Shown one piece after another: positions 37,796 through 49,077 of a DNA stretch of 64,000 nucleotides. The position numbers were made by a program, and so were the translations under genes. The stretch is from Phaeosaccion multiseriatum (Eukaryota > Ochrophyta, other classes), in NCBI GenBank assembly GCA_965112735.1, contig OZ218959.1, forward strand, positions 2,728,001 to 2,792,000. Reading direction: 5' to 3'. The notes under the pieces were generated by a model, which ran no database searches, was not told the DNA's origin, and saw only the letters and a program-made list of their open reading frames with translations. Numbering within the stretch: position 1 is the stretch's first letter; each line of letters starts with the position of its first letter.

Positions 37796-39412
37796 TTAGC
37801 AGCAGGAGTTGTCTTCTAAGTCGGCTGAACTCTCCAGACTCACACCTGACTCCCCGTTGACTCTCGCGTTGCCCCCCCCCTCGATCCTCTCCTTAATGGC
37901 AGTGGCGAGGGACGTGAAGGTCTCATCAACGTTGAGGTTGTCCTTGGCGCTTGTCTCCATGTATGGTGTGCCGTACTGAGGTGGGTTGTGTGTGTGTGTG
38001 CGGGGACGGCAGCAGCAAGAGCGGAGCGAGCAAACACGGCAGCGTAGGTAAGTTCTTGTAGTCATACCAACCTCAGAGAAGGAGAAGGAGTAGGAGATAT
38101 GAGGCTGCTGGCATCTTCTTTCCTTTGCACAACCTATCAGCGGGGGGGGAGAGGCCGCCAGGCACATCAAACTAACGCACAAAGTAACGACAGAAGCAGA
38201 CGACACGGAATAGTAGGTAACGCAGTTGCACCGTACGGCAACAGTCACAGAGAGACATAGCGCAAGGCGCCATTTTCCGAAACGCCACTCTGTGCATCGT
38301 CATCATCTTGAGCCCTGTGCGCCTGGCGGGGGCAGGGCAAGGCGAGCACACAAGGAAAAGCCCCCCCCCCCCCTCCCCCGCAACTCAAACCCTCACTCTC
38401 ACTCCACTCCTCTCACCTTTTTTGCCAGCGCCTGCCCCTCCGCCTCGGTGACTTGCCGCTCCGCCACTGGGATATCTGCTTTGTTTCCGCAAATCACCAC
38501 ATTGCAGCCCATCTTTCCTTGCTCTGAAATGTCCCTCATCCACCTCTCCATGGATTCGAAGGACTCCTTGCTGCCAACGTCGTACACAAGGACAAATCCT
38601 TTTGATGCCCAACATCATTTGTTGTTGTGCGCCGTAAGTTTGGCGTCGTTTGTGAGATAAGCCACGGGAGGGACACAAGGACAGAAAAACGGCGAGACAA
38701 GAGGAGATAGCGAGACACACAGTCAGTCAGTCAGCCAGTCAGCCAGCAGTGACACTGAGCAACGTGGGTCTGCAGAGGCACTGAGGCAAGGCAAGCCCCG
38801 TTCCTCCACACAAACATAGCTGACCAGGCAATAGGAGCCCGGAGCCGCCTGCCGGTTGAGGCAGACGCGTGGGGGCCCTGCATGGAGCATCAAGAACAAA
38901 TCTCCTCTCCCATTGCATGGAGGCGGTTAGGGCAGGATACGGTGCCGACTTGACCCCGCTCGTAGTTCACTCGCTCTCCCACATCAAACGGTTCCTTTTC
39001 CCGTTTTCGTGCCGCGACAGGCAAAAGAATAGTCAAAAGAGGGTCGCCTCAGCAGCAGCACACCCTACCACGGCTGCTGGACTTTGTGCGTGTGGGCTTT
39101 CGACACCTGGTGACTCAAGCCTCTTGCATAGACAAAACCCTCCGTGCACTCACCCTCTGCCCTCTTGAAGAATGAAGTGGTGAGACTGTGGAACCTTTCC
39201 TGCCCCGCAGTGTCCCAGATCTGCAACTTCACCTGCCTACCCGTGATATCGAGCAGTCTGTCGGAGTAGTCTACGCCAATGGTGGTGGTGAACTTGGGAT
39301 TGTACCCACGCTTGTCATAACGCAACACCATTGACGTCTTGCCAACGCTACTGTCTCCGACCATGAGGATTCGGATGAGGAGGGGCGGCTCCGAGCTCGC
39401 TGGCGCACTCAT
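37796..39412 (-). CDS. Rab-family small GTPase, 3 exons
   Basis: Membrane-traffic GTPase of the Rab1/8/10 type, 206 aa. Exons: 39412-39154, 38598-38417 and 37975-37796, GT-AG with consistent phases. All G-box motifs are intact: GDSSVGKT at 19-26, TTTIGVDY around 42-49 (switch I Thr), WDTAGQE at 66-72, GNKAD near 122 and ETSAK near 153. The protein ends NSCC, a double-Cys prenylation signal for Rab geranylgeranyltransferase. That fits membrane anchoring on endomembranes. The hypervariable tail is short and Gly/Ser-rich, and the subfamily cannot be fixed by eye. It is divergent from ITPK1, with 782 bp between the starts. Confidence 0.95.
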
Positions 39413-40194
39413 CTCTCCTTAACCTCTACCCTGAGAAGAAGAGGGGGGCGCGGGGCGGATGAGGGGGGGGGGTTGCGAGTGTGGAACGCCGAAATCTTTT
39501 TTGGGTGTCTAGTAGGTGCGCCAGACAAAAATACACATGCAAGTAGGCGAGGGAGCGAGTTCTCACAGAGGCAAGCATGTGGTCGAACGCAAGCGCGAGA
39601 CAGCGATGGCAAGGGGGGGAGCACTACCCTCGGAATGAAATGCACTCACCCGAACGGCGAACTTGGCCACTACCGACACTCGGCCTACCAGAAGTTTCTA
39701 AACCGCGGGCGCGGGCTCCTGCAGCACGAGACAGTTTTCAATTGGGGGGAGGGTGACAAGGTGTGTGCAATGCGATGGACAGAGAGAGCAACAGGCCCAG
39801 GTGGCGAAGACATGGGGAGAGGGGATGGAGGGAGGAAGGAAGCGTTTTGAAAAAAACCTTACCTTTCTCGTCCCTCTCTTGCGTCTCTTTTCCTTCAGGC
39901 GAGTAGTCTCCTAAGAAGTAGTAATAATGAGCTATCTTCAGCTGCCCTGATAGCTTTGATGGCCGAGGTCTTGAGGGCTCTGGGAGGGCGGGGTTGGCGC
40001 GTGGCCCCCTGGGAAATTTTTCTTTGGCAAATTTGACGCCAATTTGATTGCCTACTGCTCTTAACAATCCATCTCGGTTAAGATGGTCGCCGTCCTTGTG
40101 TGGACTATCCGTGGACGCTTCATTCCTTCATCGTCTTTCAGTATCTTGTGTCTTGGAGATGGATTCATGGAGAAAGGGCGGAGGATGAGATAGA
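39413..40194. other. Divergent promoter region, Rab / ITPK1
   Basis: No gene seen. Reading frames here are short and lack family motifs. Promoter elements cannot be named. Confidence 0.5.
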
Positions 40195-41018
40195 ATGGTG
40201 GCGGCACTCGGAATGGAGCGCTGCAAGGCGGTTGCAGGGGCGGCTACTGCCTCGGCTCCTCCTCTCCCTCCTCCTGCTCCTGCCTTCGAAGATGCTGCTG
40301 CTACTGCTGCTCCAGACGAGGTGGTGGTGGGCTATGCGTTCAATGCGAAGAAGGAGGAGCGCATGAAGCCTGTCCTGCACCTTGGGGAGGTCATCGGGGG
40401 TGTTCGCTTCGTCCCACTCGCCAACCTCTCCTCTTCATGGGAAGGTAGCAGGGCCTGTGCGAAGGACGGGGTCGGAGTCGAAGGTGGGCCAGCGCAGCGA
40501 AGCCACGACGAGAAGCAGCACCAGCTCCACCAGCACCAACAGCACCAGCAGCACCAGCACCAGCACCAGCGGCACCCTGAGGTCGACATGATCTTACACA
40601 AGCTCGGCGAGGACCTCATGTACCGAACCAAGCGCCCCGAGTGCGATGCACGCCTGACGGACCTGGAGCAGTACCTCCAGCAGCACCCTAACACCGTTTT
40701 GGTGGACCCCTTCCAGAGCGTGGAGAAGGTGGTCAATCGCGCCACCACTCTAGAGGTGCTGCACACGGCCTGGGGCACGGCAGGAGGAGGTCCTGGAGCC
40801 CCGAGGTACACGGTGGTCCACACCGTAGAGGTGCGTGCGTGTGTACGTACGTGTCTGATTCTGCTTGCATGCGTAACGGTGTGGTGTGATCTGGCGTGGT
40901 CTGGTGGCAGCCTGCGATACTGAAGGACCACGAGAGTAAGCGGCGAGCAGCCCTTTCGCCACCACTCCCCCTGTCGTAGGGGTCGTGACTGCCTATTTTG
41001 TTTTGAGTTCCCCTCCTC

Positions 41019-41052
<34 letters not shown>

Positions 41053-42176
41053 TTGCAGGAGTGTAGCGGTGAGGTAGTGAGAGCTGCCGGCCTGCGCTAC
41101 CCCCTCATCGGCAAGCCTGTGGAGGCGTGTGGCACGGGAGGCAGCCACAACTTAGTCCTGCTAACCAGGGACGAGGGGCTCCGCAACATTGACCCCCGGT
41201 GCTTCCCGCTGGTGCTGCAGGACTTTCACGACCACGACGCTAGGCTGTTCAAGGTGGGTGGTCGGGTGGGTTGGCGGCTCGGAAAGGCAACTCTCTCTCT
41301 CCCTTCCTCTCTCTCCCTCTCTCCCTCCTTGCCTCTTTGTTCTCTCTCTCTCTCTCTGTCCCTCTCCCCTCTCTGCGGCAGAGGCAGCGGAGGCGTGGCT
41401 GCCCTTCCCCCCCCCCCTCCCGGTCCCTCATTACCTCTTCGCTGCTGTTGTCACTAACTGCTACGGTATTACCAACTCCTGCTGTATCGCCAACTACTCT
41501 GTATCGCCAACTGCTGTAGGTGTGTGTACTCGGCGATGTTGTCCGCGTGTACGAGCGAGCCTCCCTCCCCAACCTCGGCACTCCTCACGACGATGACGCT
41601 ACAACCACCGCTGCTGGCACTGCAGACCGATCGAGGACCCTTCTTCGCAGCAGCTTGGCCTTCGACAGCCAGGAGCCGTACCCCTCTCTCGCAGAGCTGA
41701 GGATGGCAGCGGACGACGAGGGACAGGGACAGGGGCATGGGAAGGAGGGGCCGGAGCAGGGGCGAGGGGCGAGAGAGGCACACACCACCACGGGAGGGAG
41801 CAGTGGTGGGAAGGGAGAAGGGGGGCAGGTGGGCGCGTTGGCCGTGGAAAGGGGGATTTGTCGTCCCACCTATCCCGCCAGCCGCAGGGGGGGGGGGGAG
41901 CGAGGAAGGATTTTGGTGGAAGACGTGTACAAAGTGGGGGTGGTGAGGGCGTAGGGCGTGTAAAGAGGGGTGGTGCTGGGGGCGAGGGAGGGTCAGACGG
42001 CATGTCGCAAGAGGGGCGGCAGTATGGAGAGGAGGAGGAGAAGGAGGAGGAGGAGAGGGAGGAGGTTGACCGCTGCTTGCACCACCGCTGCCGCTGTGGT
42101 AGTGGCAGCGAGGAGGGCGCTGGCTCCAAGCCTTGCTCATCTCCAGCAGCAGCTGGTGATACACCAGCAAGGAGGG

Positions 42177-42225
<49 letters not shown>

Positions 42226-42936
42226 GGCAACGGCAGCGGCAGCGCCTTGCCTACCCCCCCCCCTCGGCTGCCATCCTCCTTCTGCTCCTTGCTTTCCCTT
42301 GGCAGCGGCGCAGGGGGCAGCGGCAGTGCTGAAGGAGGCCTTCGGACTGACCATCTTCGGTTTTGACGTTGTAGTCGTGAGGGACACGGGAAGGCCCATG
42401 GTCATCGACGTCAACTACTTCCCCAGCTTTAAGGCAAGTGCTGTGGGTGGGTGGGCGGGTGGTCGTTTCAGTTTATCGACCTCGATGCAATGTCGAACAC
42501 ACATACGTATCAGTATCACACCGTGCATGTGTTGGTGCTCCAGCCGATCTGCTCTGGCGGACGGTGATTTGCTCTAGCGACGGGAGTGGAGGGAGGTTGA
42601 ACGAGGAGAGATGGTGTATGATATTGACTATGGCCACCCCCACTCCCTCCTCTTCCTCCTCCTCCTCCTGCTCCTGCTCCTCCTGCTCCTCCTGCTCCTC
42701 CTCCTCCTCCTCCTCCTCCTCCTCCTCCTCCTCCTCCTCCTCCTCCTCCTCCTCCTCCTCCTTATCCTCCTTATCCTCCTCTGTCTCCGTCTCCACAGGA
42801 TTTTTCGGACTTTGGTGACGTCCTAAGGGCGTATCTGTACAAACGGGCACACACGCGCACGCTCCAGGGACATGGTGTAACTGTGACAGCGGTAGACAGG
42901 CACACCGACACAGGCGACATGTTAGCGTGTAACTAA
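40195..42936 (+). CDS. ITPK1: Inositol 1,3,4-trisphosphate 5/6-kinase (ITPK1-type ATP-grasp), 5 exons
   Basis: Phosphorylates inositol polyphosphates on the way to InsP6 (family knowledge). Exons: 40195-40830, 41059-41253, 41520 to 41828 or 41942, 42314-42433 and 42799-42936. The exon 3 end is ambiguous because both donors are phase 0, giving 465 or 503 aa. Motifs: MILHKLGEDLMYR, HPNTVLVDPFQSVEKVVNRA, the ATP-grasp Lys in PLIGKPVEACGTGGSH, VLQDFHDHDARLFK (hinge), VLGDVVRVYERASLPNL and the metal site FDVVVVRDTGRPMVIDVNYF (Asp and Asn). The intron after exon 4 uses a GC donor (AAG|GCAAGT). The N-terminus has a Gln/His-rich insertion. Intron 2 ends with three variant copies of the dispersed GTATCACCAAC element directly at the acceptor. 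Intron 3 carries another variant and a CGGCAA array. Confidence 0.9.
41466..41511. repeat. Three variant copies of the dispersed element next to a splice acceptor
   Basis: GTATTACCAAC at 41466, GTATCGCCAAC at 41484 and GTATCGCCAAC at 41501, spaced 17-18 bp. The last leads through TGCTGTAG straight into ITPK1 exon 3 at 41520. Confidence 0.8.
42152..42162. repeat. Variant dispersed element in ITPK1 intron 3
   Basis: GCTGGTGATAC, one mismatch from the core, preceded by CAGCA triplets. Confidence 0.6.
42177..42242. repeat. CGGCAA hexanucleotide array in ITPK1 intron 3
   Basis: About ten copies of GGCAAC/GGCAGC hexamers, upstream of the exon 4 acceptor. Confidence 0.85.
42649..42783. repeat. CTC array before ITPK1 exon 5
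   Basis: CTC/CTG/TTATCC array ending 15 nt before the acceptor AG at 42797-42798. Confidence 0.9.
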
Positions 42937-43726
42937 AACGCACAAGACGACACGGTGCAGACACGGAAAGAGGGATGGAAAAGGTGTCCCTGTGACAGAT
43001 TGGAGCCGTCGGGGGAGGGGGCAGAGGGTTAAAGGGTTGATGTTGTATGTATATATATATATCTTGGGCGCAGGCCTCCATCCTCGGGGGATGTCAAAGT
43101 CAAAGTGGGGGGGGGGGAGGGGAAGCGTGGCCTCTCACTCATCACTGGCCGTGACGATGGAAGCTGGCGACGACGACGAGTCTGCCGCTTCCTGTCTTCT
43201 TGCTGTTGTCTTCCTGTCAGTGGGTCTGGGGTTGCGAGTCAGTCACCTTCCGGAAGAGCCCCACGAGGAAGGAGGGTGTATATGGAGAGTCGTGATCATG
43301 TGATTGTCACTCACTCTCCCTCGTATATATAATCGATGTATGTGTGTTTATTCTTTCACCCTCCCTCAAATTTCAATTACACTTTATTTTGGGATGATGA
43401 CCATTGGGATGACAGCACATGACCACAGTAATGGAGGTCGTGTGCTGCTTTCTGTCAGTCTATCTGTCTGTCTGTCAGTCTTTCTGCCTGTCTGTCTGTC
43501 AGCCCTCACGCTGAGCCTTCAGACGACGCTTGCTGGGTAAAGCCTCGGGCAGCGCGCGCCCTCCTCTGCTTCAGTTTCAAAAGAGTTTCGAGCCTCTCCT
43601 TCCTTCCGCTGCCATCCTCCTTGCCTTGCTTGCTTGTCTTGTCGCTGATAACACTCACTCTGCACTGCCGTGCGTGCTGCTGCCGGCGCAGGTGTCAGCT
43701 TTCTTCTGCTGATCGGTACTGAAAGC
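42937..43726. other. Intergenic region between convergent ITPK1 and WW genes
   Basis: TCTGTCTG-type tetramers lie at 43452-43500. No coding evidence. Confidence 0.5.
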
Positions 43727-45536
43727 TTAGCTACCAAAGCCTTCTGGCGGCACCCACGTGGCCTCCTCCGTGCGAGGATTATAATAGTATGTGGCCCCCA
43801 CTTCGTCGTCAAAGTACTCCACCCACACGTCGGCCGAAGAAACCTCTGTATCACCAACTGCTGATGATACTGCCTGCTCAGGGCCGACGGGCTCCAGGGG
43901 GGCTCGCTTCTGCTCCGGCGGCGGCTGCTGCTGTCGTTGTTGCTGTTCCGGGTGTTGATACAGCTGCTGCTGCTGCTGCTGCTGCTGGTGGTGGTGGTGC
44001 TGCTGCTGCTGGTGGTTGTTGTTGACGCTGATGTACTTTCTGTCGTCGAGGTGGGGCATCGTGCCAAAGCTACAATTTCCACTAGCGCTCACGATGCCCT
44101 TGCCGGCGTTGGAGAGGGGCCCTGCCCTGGACAGCCCAGGCGATTTGGAGGACGCCATCTGTGAATGGAGCATGTACAGAATACAGGTAGGAAATAGTAG
44201 AGAAGAGAGAAAGGGAGAATGAAACAGGGGCAATAAGAAAAGAGTCATGGAGGACGCCTCCTTCACTCTGTTAGGGTGGTGCCGAGAAGAAGGGGTGGTG
44301 GTGATACTACTTCTCACTTCTCTTACCTGCTGCTGCATGGCCAACTGCTGCGCCTGCCTGATCCTCTGTGCCTCGAGCAGATGCGCTGGAGGCGGGCCCT
44401 TGGGTTTTGGAGGCTTCCTGCCTCTTGCAGCAGGACGGGCATCATCCATACCACCGCTACTGCTAGCGCTATGGAGGACAGGCTCGCCTTTGTGAGGATG
44501 AAAGAGCCGCTCGTCGCTTCTATGCATCTCAAAACCTTTGCTCTGCGCCGCTGCTGGTGCTGCTGCTGCTCCTACTACTGCTGCTGCTGCTGGTTGATGA
44601 GACGTATAGTTCTCGTGCTTCCGGGCGGTGGTTGTGCCTACTCCGGAAATGCCAATTCTAAGCGAGGGAGACAGACTCCGGGATCCCTGCTGCTGTTCTT
44701 GGCGGTGGTGCTGAGGAGCCTGACGCTGCTGCTGCACAGCCTTTCGGTCGAGACGACTGTCTACCCGAGCGTGCTTGCTCGCCGCCGCCGCCGACTCCCC
44801 CTGGTCTTTCTGGTGCTGCAGCCAGGAAGGTGTCCCATACGCTCTGTACCAATGCTCCTCCGCTCCTGTTATTCCTCCTCCTCCTCCTCCTCCTCCTCCT
44901 CCTCCTCCTCCTCCTCCTCCTCGTCCTCCTCCTCCTTTTTCTTCTTCTTTGTCTTCCTCTTCTCTTCTTCCTCCTCCTCCTCCTCCTCCTCCTCCTCCTC
45001 CTCCTCCTCCTCCTCCTGCTCCTCCTCCTCCTCCTCCTCGGCCTGCTATCTTCGGAGCTGTACACGAGGGAAAGTGATGGCTACTACTGCTCGGCGCCGG
45101 CGAGCCCTCCCCCCCTCCCACACCACCGCCCCTGAACGTATTAGACTTGCCGCCGCCCAAGCCTACGCCTACACGAGGGGGGCTGAGGCTGAGGCTGCTG
45201 CCGTGGTGCGATGGAGCATGCTGACGGCTTCCGTCTGGCGAAGCTACTCCTCGTCCGTAATTGTCTACTTCTCCTACTGGGGCCCTCCGAAATGAGGTGT
45301 TGTGGGACTTGCTGGCTGCTCCACCCCCAGCAGTATGGCAATAAGGGGGAAAAAAAGTGGAGGAGAGTATATAAAGCAAGGGGGGGGGGGTGGGGGGTAG
45401 GGAGCGAGTCGAGAGACGGGCGGATTTCCTGCAGTGAGCGGTGTTGTGCGGTGGCGATCAGGGTAGCTGTGGCGCGAGCTTTACCTTGACGTCGGAGTAG
45501 CTCAGTGAGAGGAGCGGCGGAGGAAGTTGTCGTCAT
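43727..45536 (-). CDS. WW-domain protein with long low-complexity region, 3 exons
   Basis: 491 aa, orthologue not recognised. Exons: 45536-45485, 45318-44327 and 44158-43727. The first intron is GT-AG in phase 1. The second (44326-44159) is 168 bp, has clean GT-AG ends and no in-frame stop, so a retained form would add 56 residues. The only clear domain is a C-terminal WW, DVWVEYFDDEVGATYYYNPR then EEATWVPPEGF, with both conserved Trp and the Tyr-Tyr-Tyr block. WW domains bind Pro-rich ligands. The rest is Gly-, Glu-, Gln-, His- and Ala-rich. The short first exon codes for MTTTSSAAPLTELLRRQ. SAVGDTE near the WW domain is one exact copy of the dispersed 11-mer. It is divergent from TTC12, with 288 bp between starts. 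Confidence 0.75.
43848..43858. repeat. Exact dispersed 11-mer GTATCACCAAC in the WW gene
   Basis: On the gene strand it reads GTTGGTGATAC and codes AVGDT. It is followed by TGCTGATGATAC on the plus strand. Confidence 0.8.
44873..45041. repeat. CTC-rich array coding poly-Gly/Glu
   Basis: About 170 bp of CTC with CTT interruptions inside exon 2 of the WW gene. On the gene strand it reads poly-Gly and a Lys/Glu-rich stretch. Confidence 0.9.
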
Positions 45537-45824
45537 GACTGCTCCGAGTAATGCCCACGAGAGGATCCAATCCAATTCACGGCATATCCGCCTCTCCTCA
45601 CCAGCCCTTCAGCGCCCACCCCCGCTTCTGAAGACGAAGGTGGTATGATTCCTGCTGGTTACTCGACTCAAGGGGGAAAGAAAAGGCTTGGATTTGCGAT
45701 CATTTGGCAGTTGACATCGAGCCATGGGTTGCCATCAGCCGTACGCTGCCATCTGCCATCCGTTTGATCCTCTCCCTTCCGTTGCTTTGCTTACCTGTGT
45801 GATACAGTTGGCAGCGTAAAGACC

Positions 45825-47459
45825 ATGTCTGTTGCTCACGCCCCACCCCACGGGTACAACGTGGACAACATGCTCGACATGGAGAAGAGGACCGGTGTGA
45901 AGAAGGACGAGATTGACGACTTCCTCAGCAAAGTCGATCAAGTGCAGGCGGCCATTCAGGGTATGAAGGACGGGAGCGTAGACCCCGCTACAGTCAAGAT
46001 TGAGGGCATCGACACGCCGGAGGAGAAGGCGGAGAAGGAGAGGAAGAAGCGAGAGCGAGAGGAGAAGAGGGAGAGGGAGGCGAGGATGCGCCAGAAGCAG
46101 CAACACGAGGAGGAGCGGGAGCGATGGTGGAGAGGAGCAGAGATGATGTTCGGGGAGCGCGAGCCGGAGGCTGGAGCAGAATCACCGGGGTCAAATGGGC
46201 GCGGAACAGAAGCAGGGGGTTCGTCATCAGGAGGAGGAGGGGGAGGAGTTGCTGTCAAAGAAACGGCTGCAGCCGCAGAGGAGAGGCAACGTCGTGTGGA
46301 ACGATACAGCATGGAGTACTCTCGATGGGATACGTGGACACCCGACGACCCCGCTACGCAGGCCGAGGTGGAAGCGATGGTCGCCCAGGAGGAGTCTGTC
46401 AAGAATAAAGAGTTTGAGGTAGGTTTAGCCGAGGGGGGGGGAATATCATCTGCCGAGTAAGGGCAGGCTGCAGGGGCGGTCTAACGGACATATGCAGTCA
46501 TAAAGCCGCTTGCTGTTTGATGTAGCGAGGGAGGCTTTTCACATCCCGCCTGCTCCTCTTACCGTGTTTCGATGCACACACCTGGCACGTGTGCTGCACC
46601 CTCCACCCCCAACCTGCTGATCCTCTCTCTAACATGCACACATTCTCCTCACACCTCCTCCCCGCTCCTCACACATATACCGCCCCCCCCCTGCTCCCCT
46701 CTTATCCCCTGCAGGCGAGTAACCCTGACTTTTGTAAGCAGTTCATGGAGGACCAAGCGGCTCGAGAGAAGCTTAGGAGCGAAAAGTCCGCCAACGCCTT
46801 GCAGTTACGCCAGCGCGGAAACCGCTTCTTCCAAGCCAAGCAGCTTGACAAGGCCCTGACCCACTACATGGACAGCCTCAAGCAGGCTCCTTACGAAGTG
46901 GCCACCCTCTCCAATGTGGCTATGGCCCATTTGAAGCTGATGAGGGGCGCGAGTGCCACCAGCAAGAGAGTAGCAGAACGAGTGGAGGGGGAAGAGGGTG
47001 AGGAAGGGGATGGCATGGATCTCCCGAGCGCTGAGGAGGAGGTGATGGAGTTTTGCAGTAGGGCCCTGCATGTGGACCCGCACTGTGTCAAGGCTCTCTC
47101 CAGGAGGGCTTCGGTCAAGGTGCGTCATCGACAGTTTCACAGGTTCAGGTTCCTGACCCTATCCAATCGCCCTTCACCCTCACGTTCACCCTCACCCTCA
47201 CCCTCACCCTCACCCTTACCCTTACCCTTACCCTCACCCTCACCCTCACCCTCACCCTAACCCGCGCCCGCACCCTTACCCGCACCCTCACCCTCCCCCT
47301 CCCCTTGAATAGGCGGGTAAGGGCGACAAGGCCGGAGCCCTGTCCGATGTGAAGCGTGCCCTCGCAGTGCCCCTGGCCAACATAAAGGACGCGGAGCGCG
47401 CCGATCTCGTGAGGCAGAGGGAGAAGCTCGAGGCGGACTTGGCAGGTACGTGTGTGTGT

Positions 47460-47514
<55 letters not shown>

Positions 47515-47791
47515 TTTTCGCGGACCTCACCATTCTCCTCCTTCTTTTGCTTCTGTCGCCCCCACTCACCACTTGCCTACCCCCCAACCCGGACCACCCC
47601 CCCCCCTCCGCTCTTCAGACGAAAAAGCAGAGGAGCAAGTCGCCGCTCAGGCTGCCAAGGCCAGAGAGAGGGCGGCGGCAGCTCAAGCTGAAGCAGCAGC
47701 GCACGTAGAAGCGACCCAAGCGGCACACACGCAGTCACCAGTCCCTCCCAAGTCGGCACCAGCACCCGGGTCTCTTCCTTCCCCTCCTCCT

Positions 47792-47845
<54 letters not shown>

Positions 47846-49046
47846 GTATCACCAACTGCTACAGCCGGGCCCTCTACGGGAGAAGGAGAAGTAGGAGTAA
47901 GCACGCAGAGCCCGCTCCCCTCTCCCTCTCCCCCTCCCCCTTCCCCTTCCCCTTCCCCTATGCGTGTAACGTCCGAGTACGACCTGGTGGACGTCTTGTC
48001 CAAGCTCGTGTTGGAGGAGGAGAGCTGCTCGGTGGCGGATCGAGCTGCTCTGGAGGCTATGCAGCAAAGCCCAGCAGAAGCGCTAAGGACGACGCTGGCG
48101 CTCTCTCCTGCGGCCAGGGTGTACTTCCGCATCAACGCCTTCCTCCCGAGGGTGGTGGCAAAGTTGAAGGCTGCATTGGAGAGGGAGGAGGAGGGGGAGG
48201 AGGGACACGAAGAGCGGGAGGGAGGCGGTAAGGGTGACTCGGACAAGACACACGCGACAAAGGGAAGCAGTGGCAAGGGCGGCAGTAGTGCCAGCAGTGG
48301 TGCGAGTAGTCGGGGAGGTGACAGCATTGCTGAATATCTCCGCGTGCTAATTGCGGCCGTGCAGGACGAGAAGAAGAGCTTGGTGGCGGTGTTTGAGGAG
48401 GGCGGCCTGTTTGTGGCCAAAGCCCAGCTCCTTGTGAGCAGGAGGAGCAACAGCAATGGTAAGGGCGGCACCAGACGAGAAAGCAGACGAAAAGGGAGGA
48501 GGGAGGCGTCGGCCCTGCTCTTTGCCGCCTGCGCGGGTGGTCAGACGTCTACGGGTGCCGATGTGGTGCTCAGATGGCTAGCCAAGGATGTCGACGTCTT
48601 GGGGCAGCTACTAGTCTGTATTCACGAAGTACAGACGCCCTCGGCCTCAACTTGGCCCATGATCGAGAGCCTCGCGACTTTGTTCCGGGACCTTCTCATT
48701 GGGACACACGCCGCTGCCACAAAGCGGACCATCCTGGCGCTCACGCCGCGAAGCCTGTCCCCCGAGGAGGCCGTCGCAGTAGCATCAGCAGCAGTTGGTG
48801 ATACAACAGCTGCCAAGATGCTCATCCTGCAGCCGGGCGCCCTCGTCTCCGTGCTATGCGCCGCACTGGAGAGGGGTGGTAGAGGAGGAGGAGGGGGGGG
48901 GGGGCTGCTTCGGGAGTTGCCGCTACGGCTGGTACCGCCCTCTGCTCGGCCTTGGCAAACGCAATGCTCCATGAGGAGCTCCGATCCTTCGTGGCGGACT
49001 ATCCGGAGGAGGAGGAGGAGCAGATCCAAGAGCAGGGGCAGGGTGG

Positions 49047-49077
<31 letters not shown>

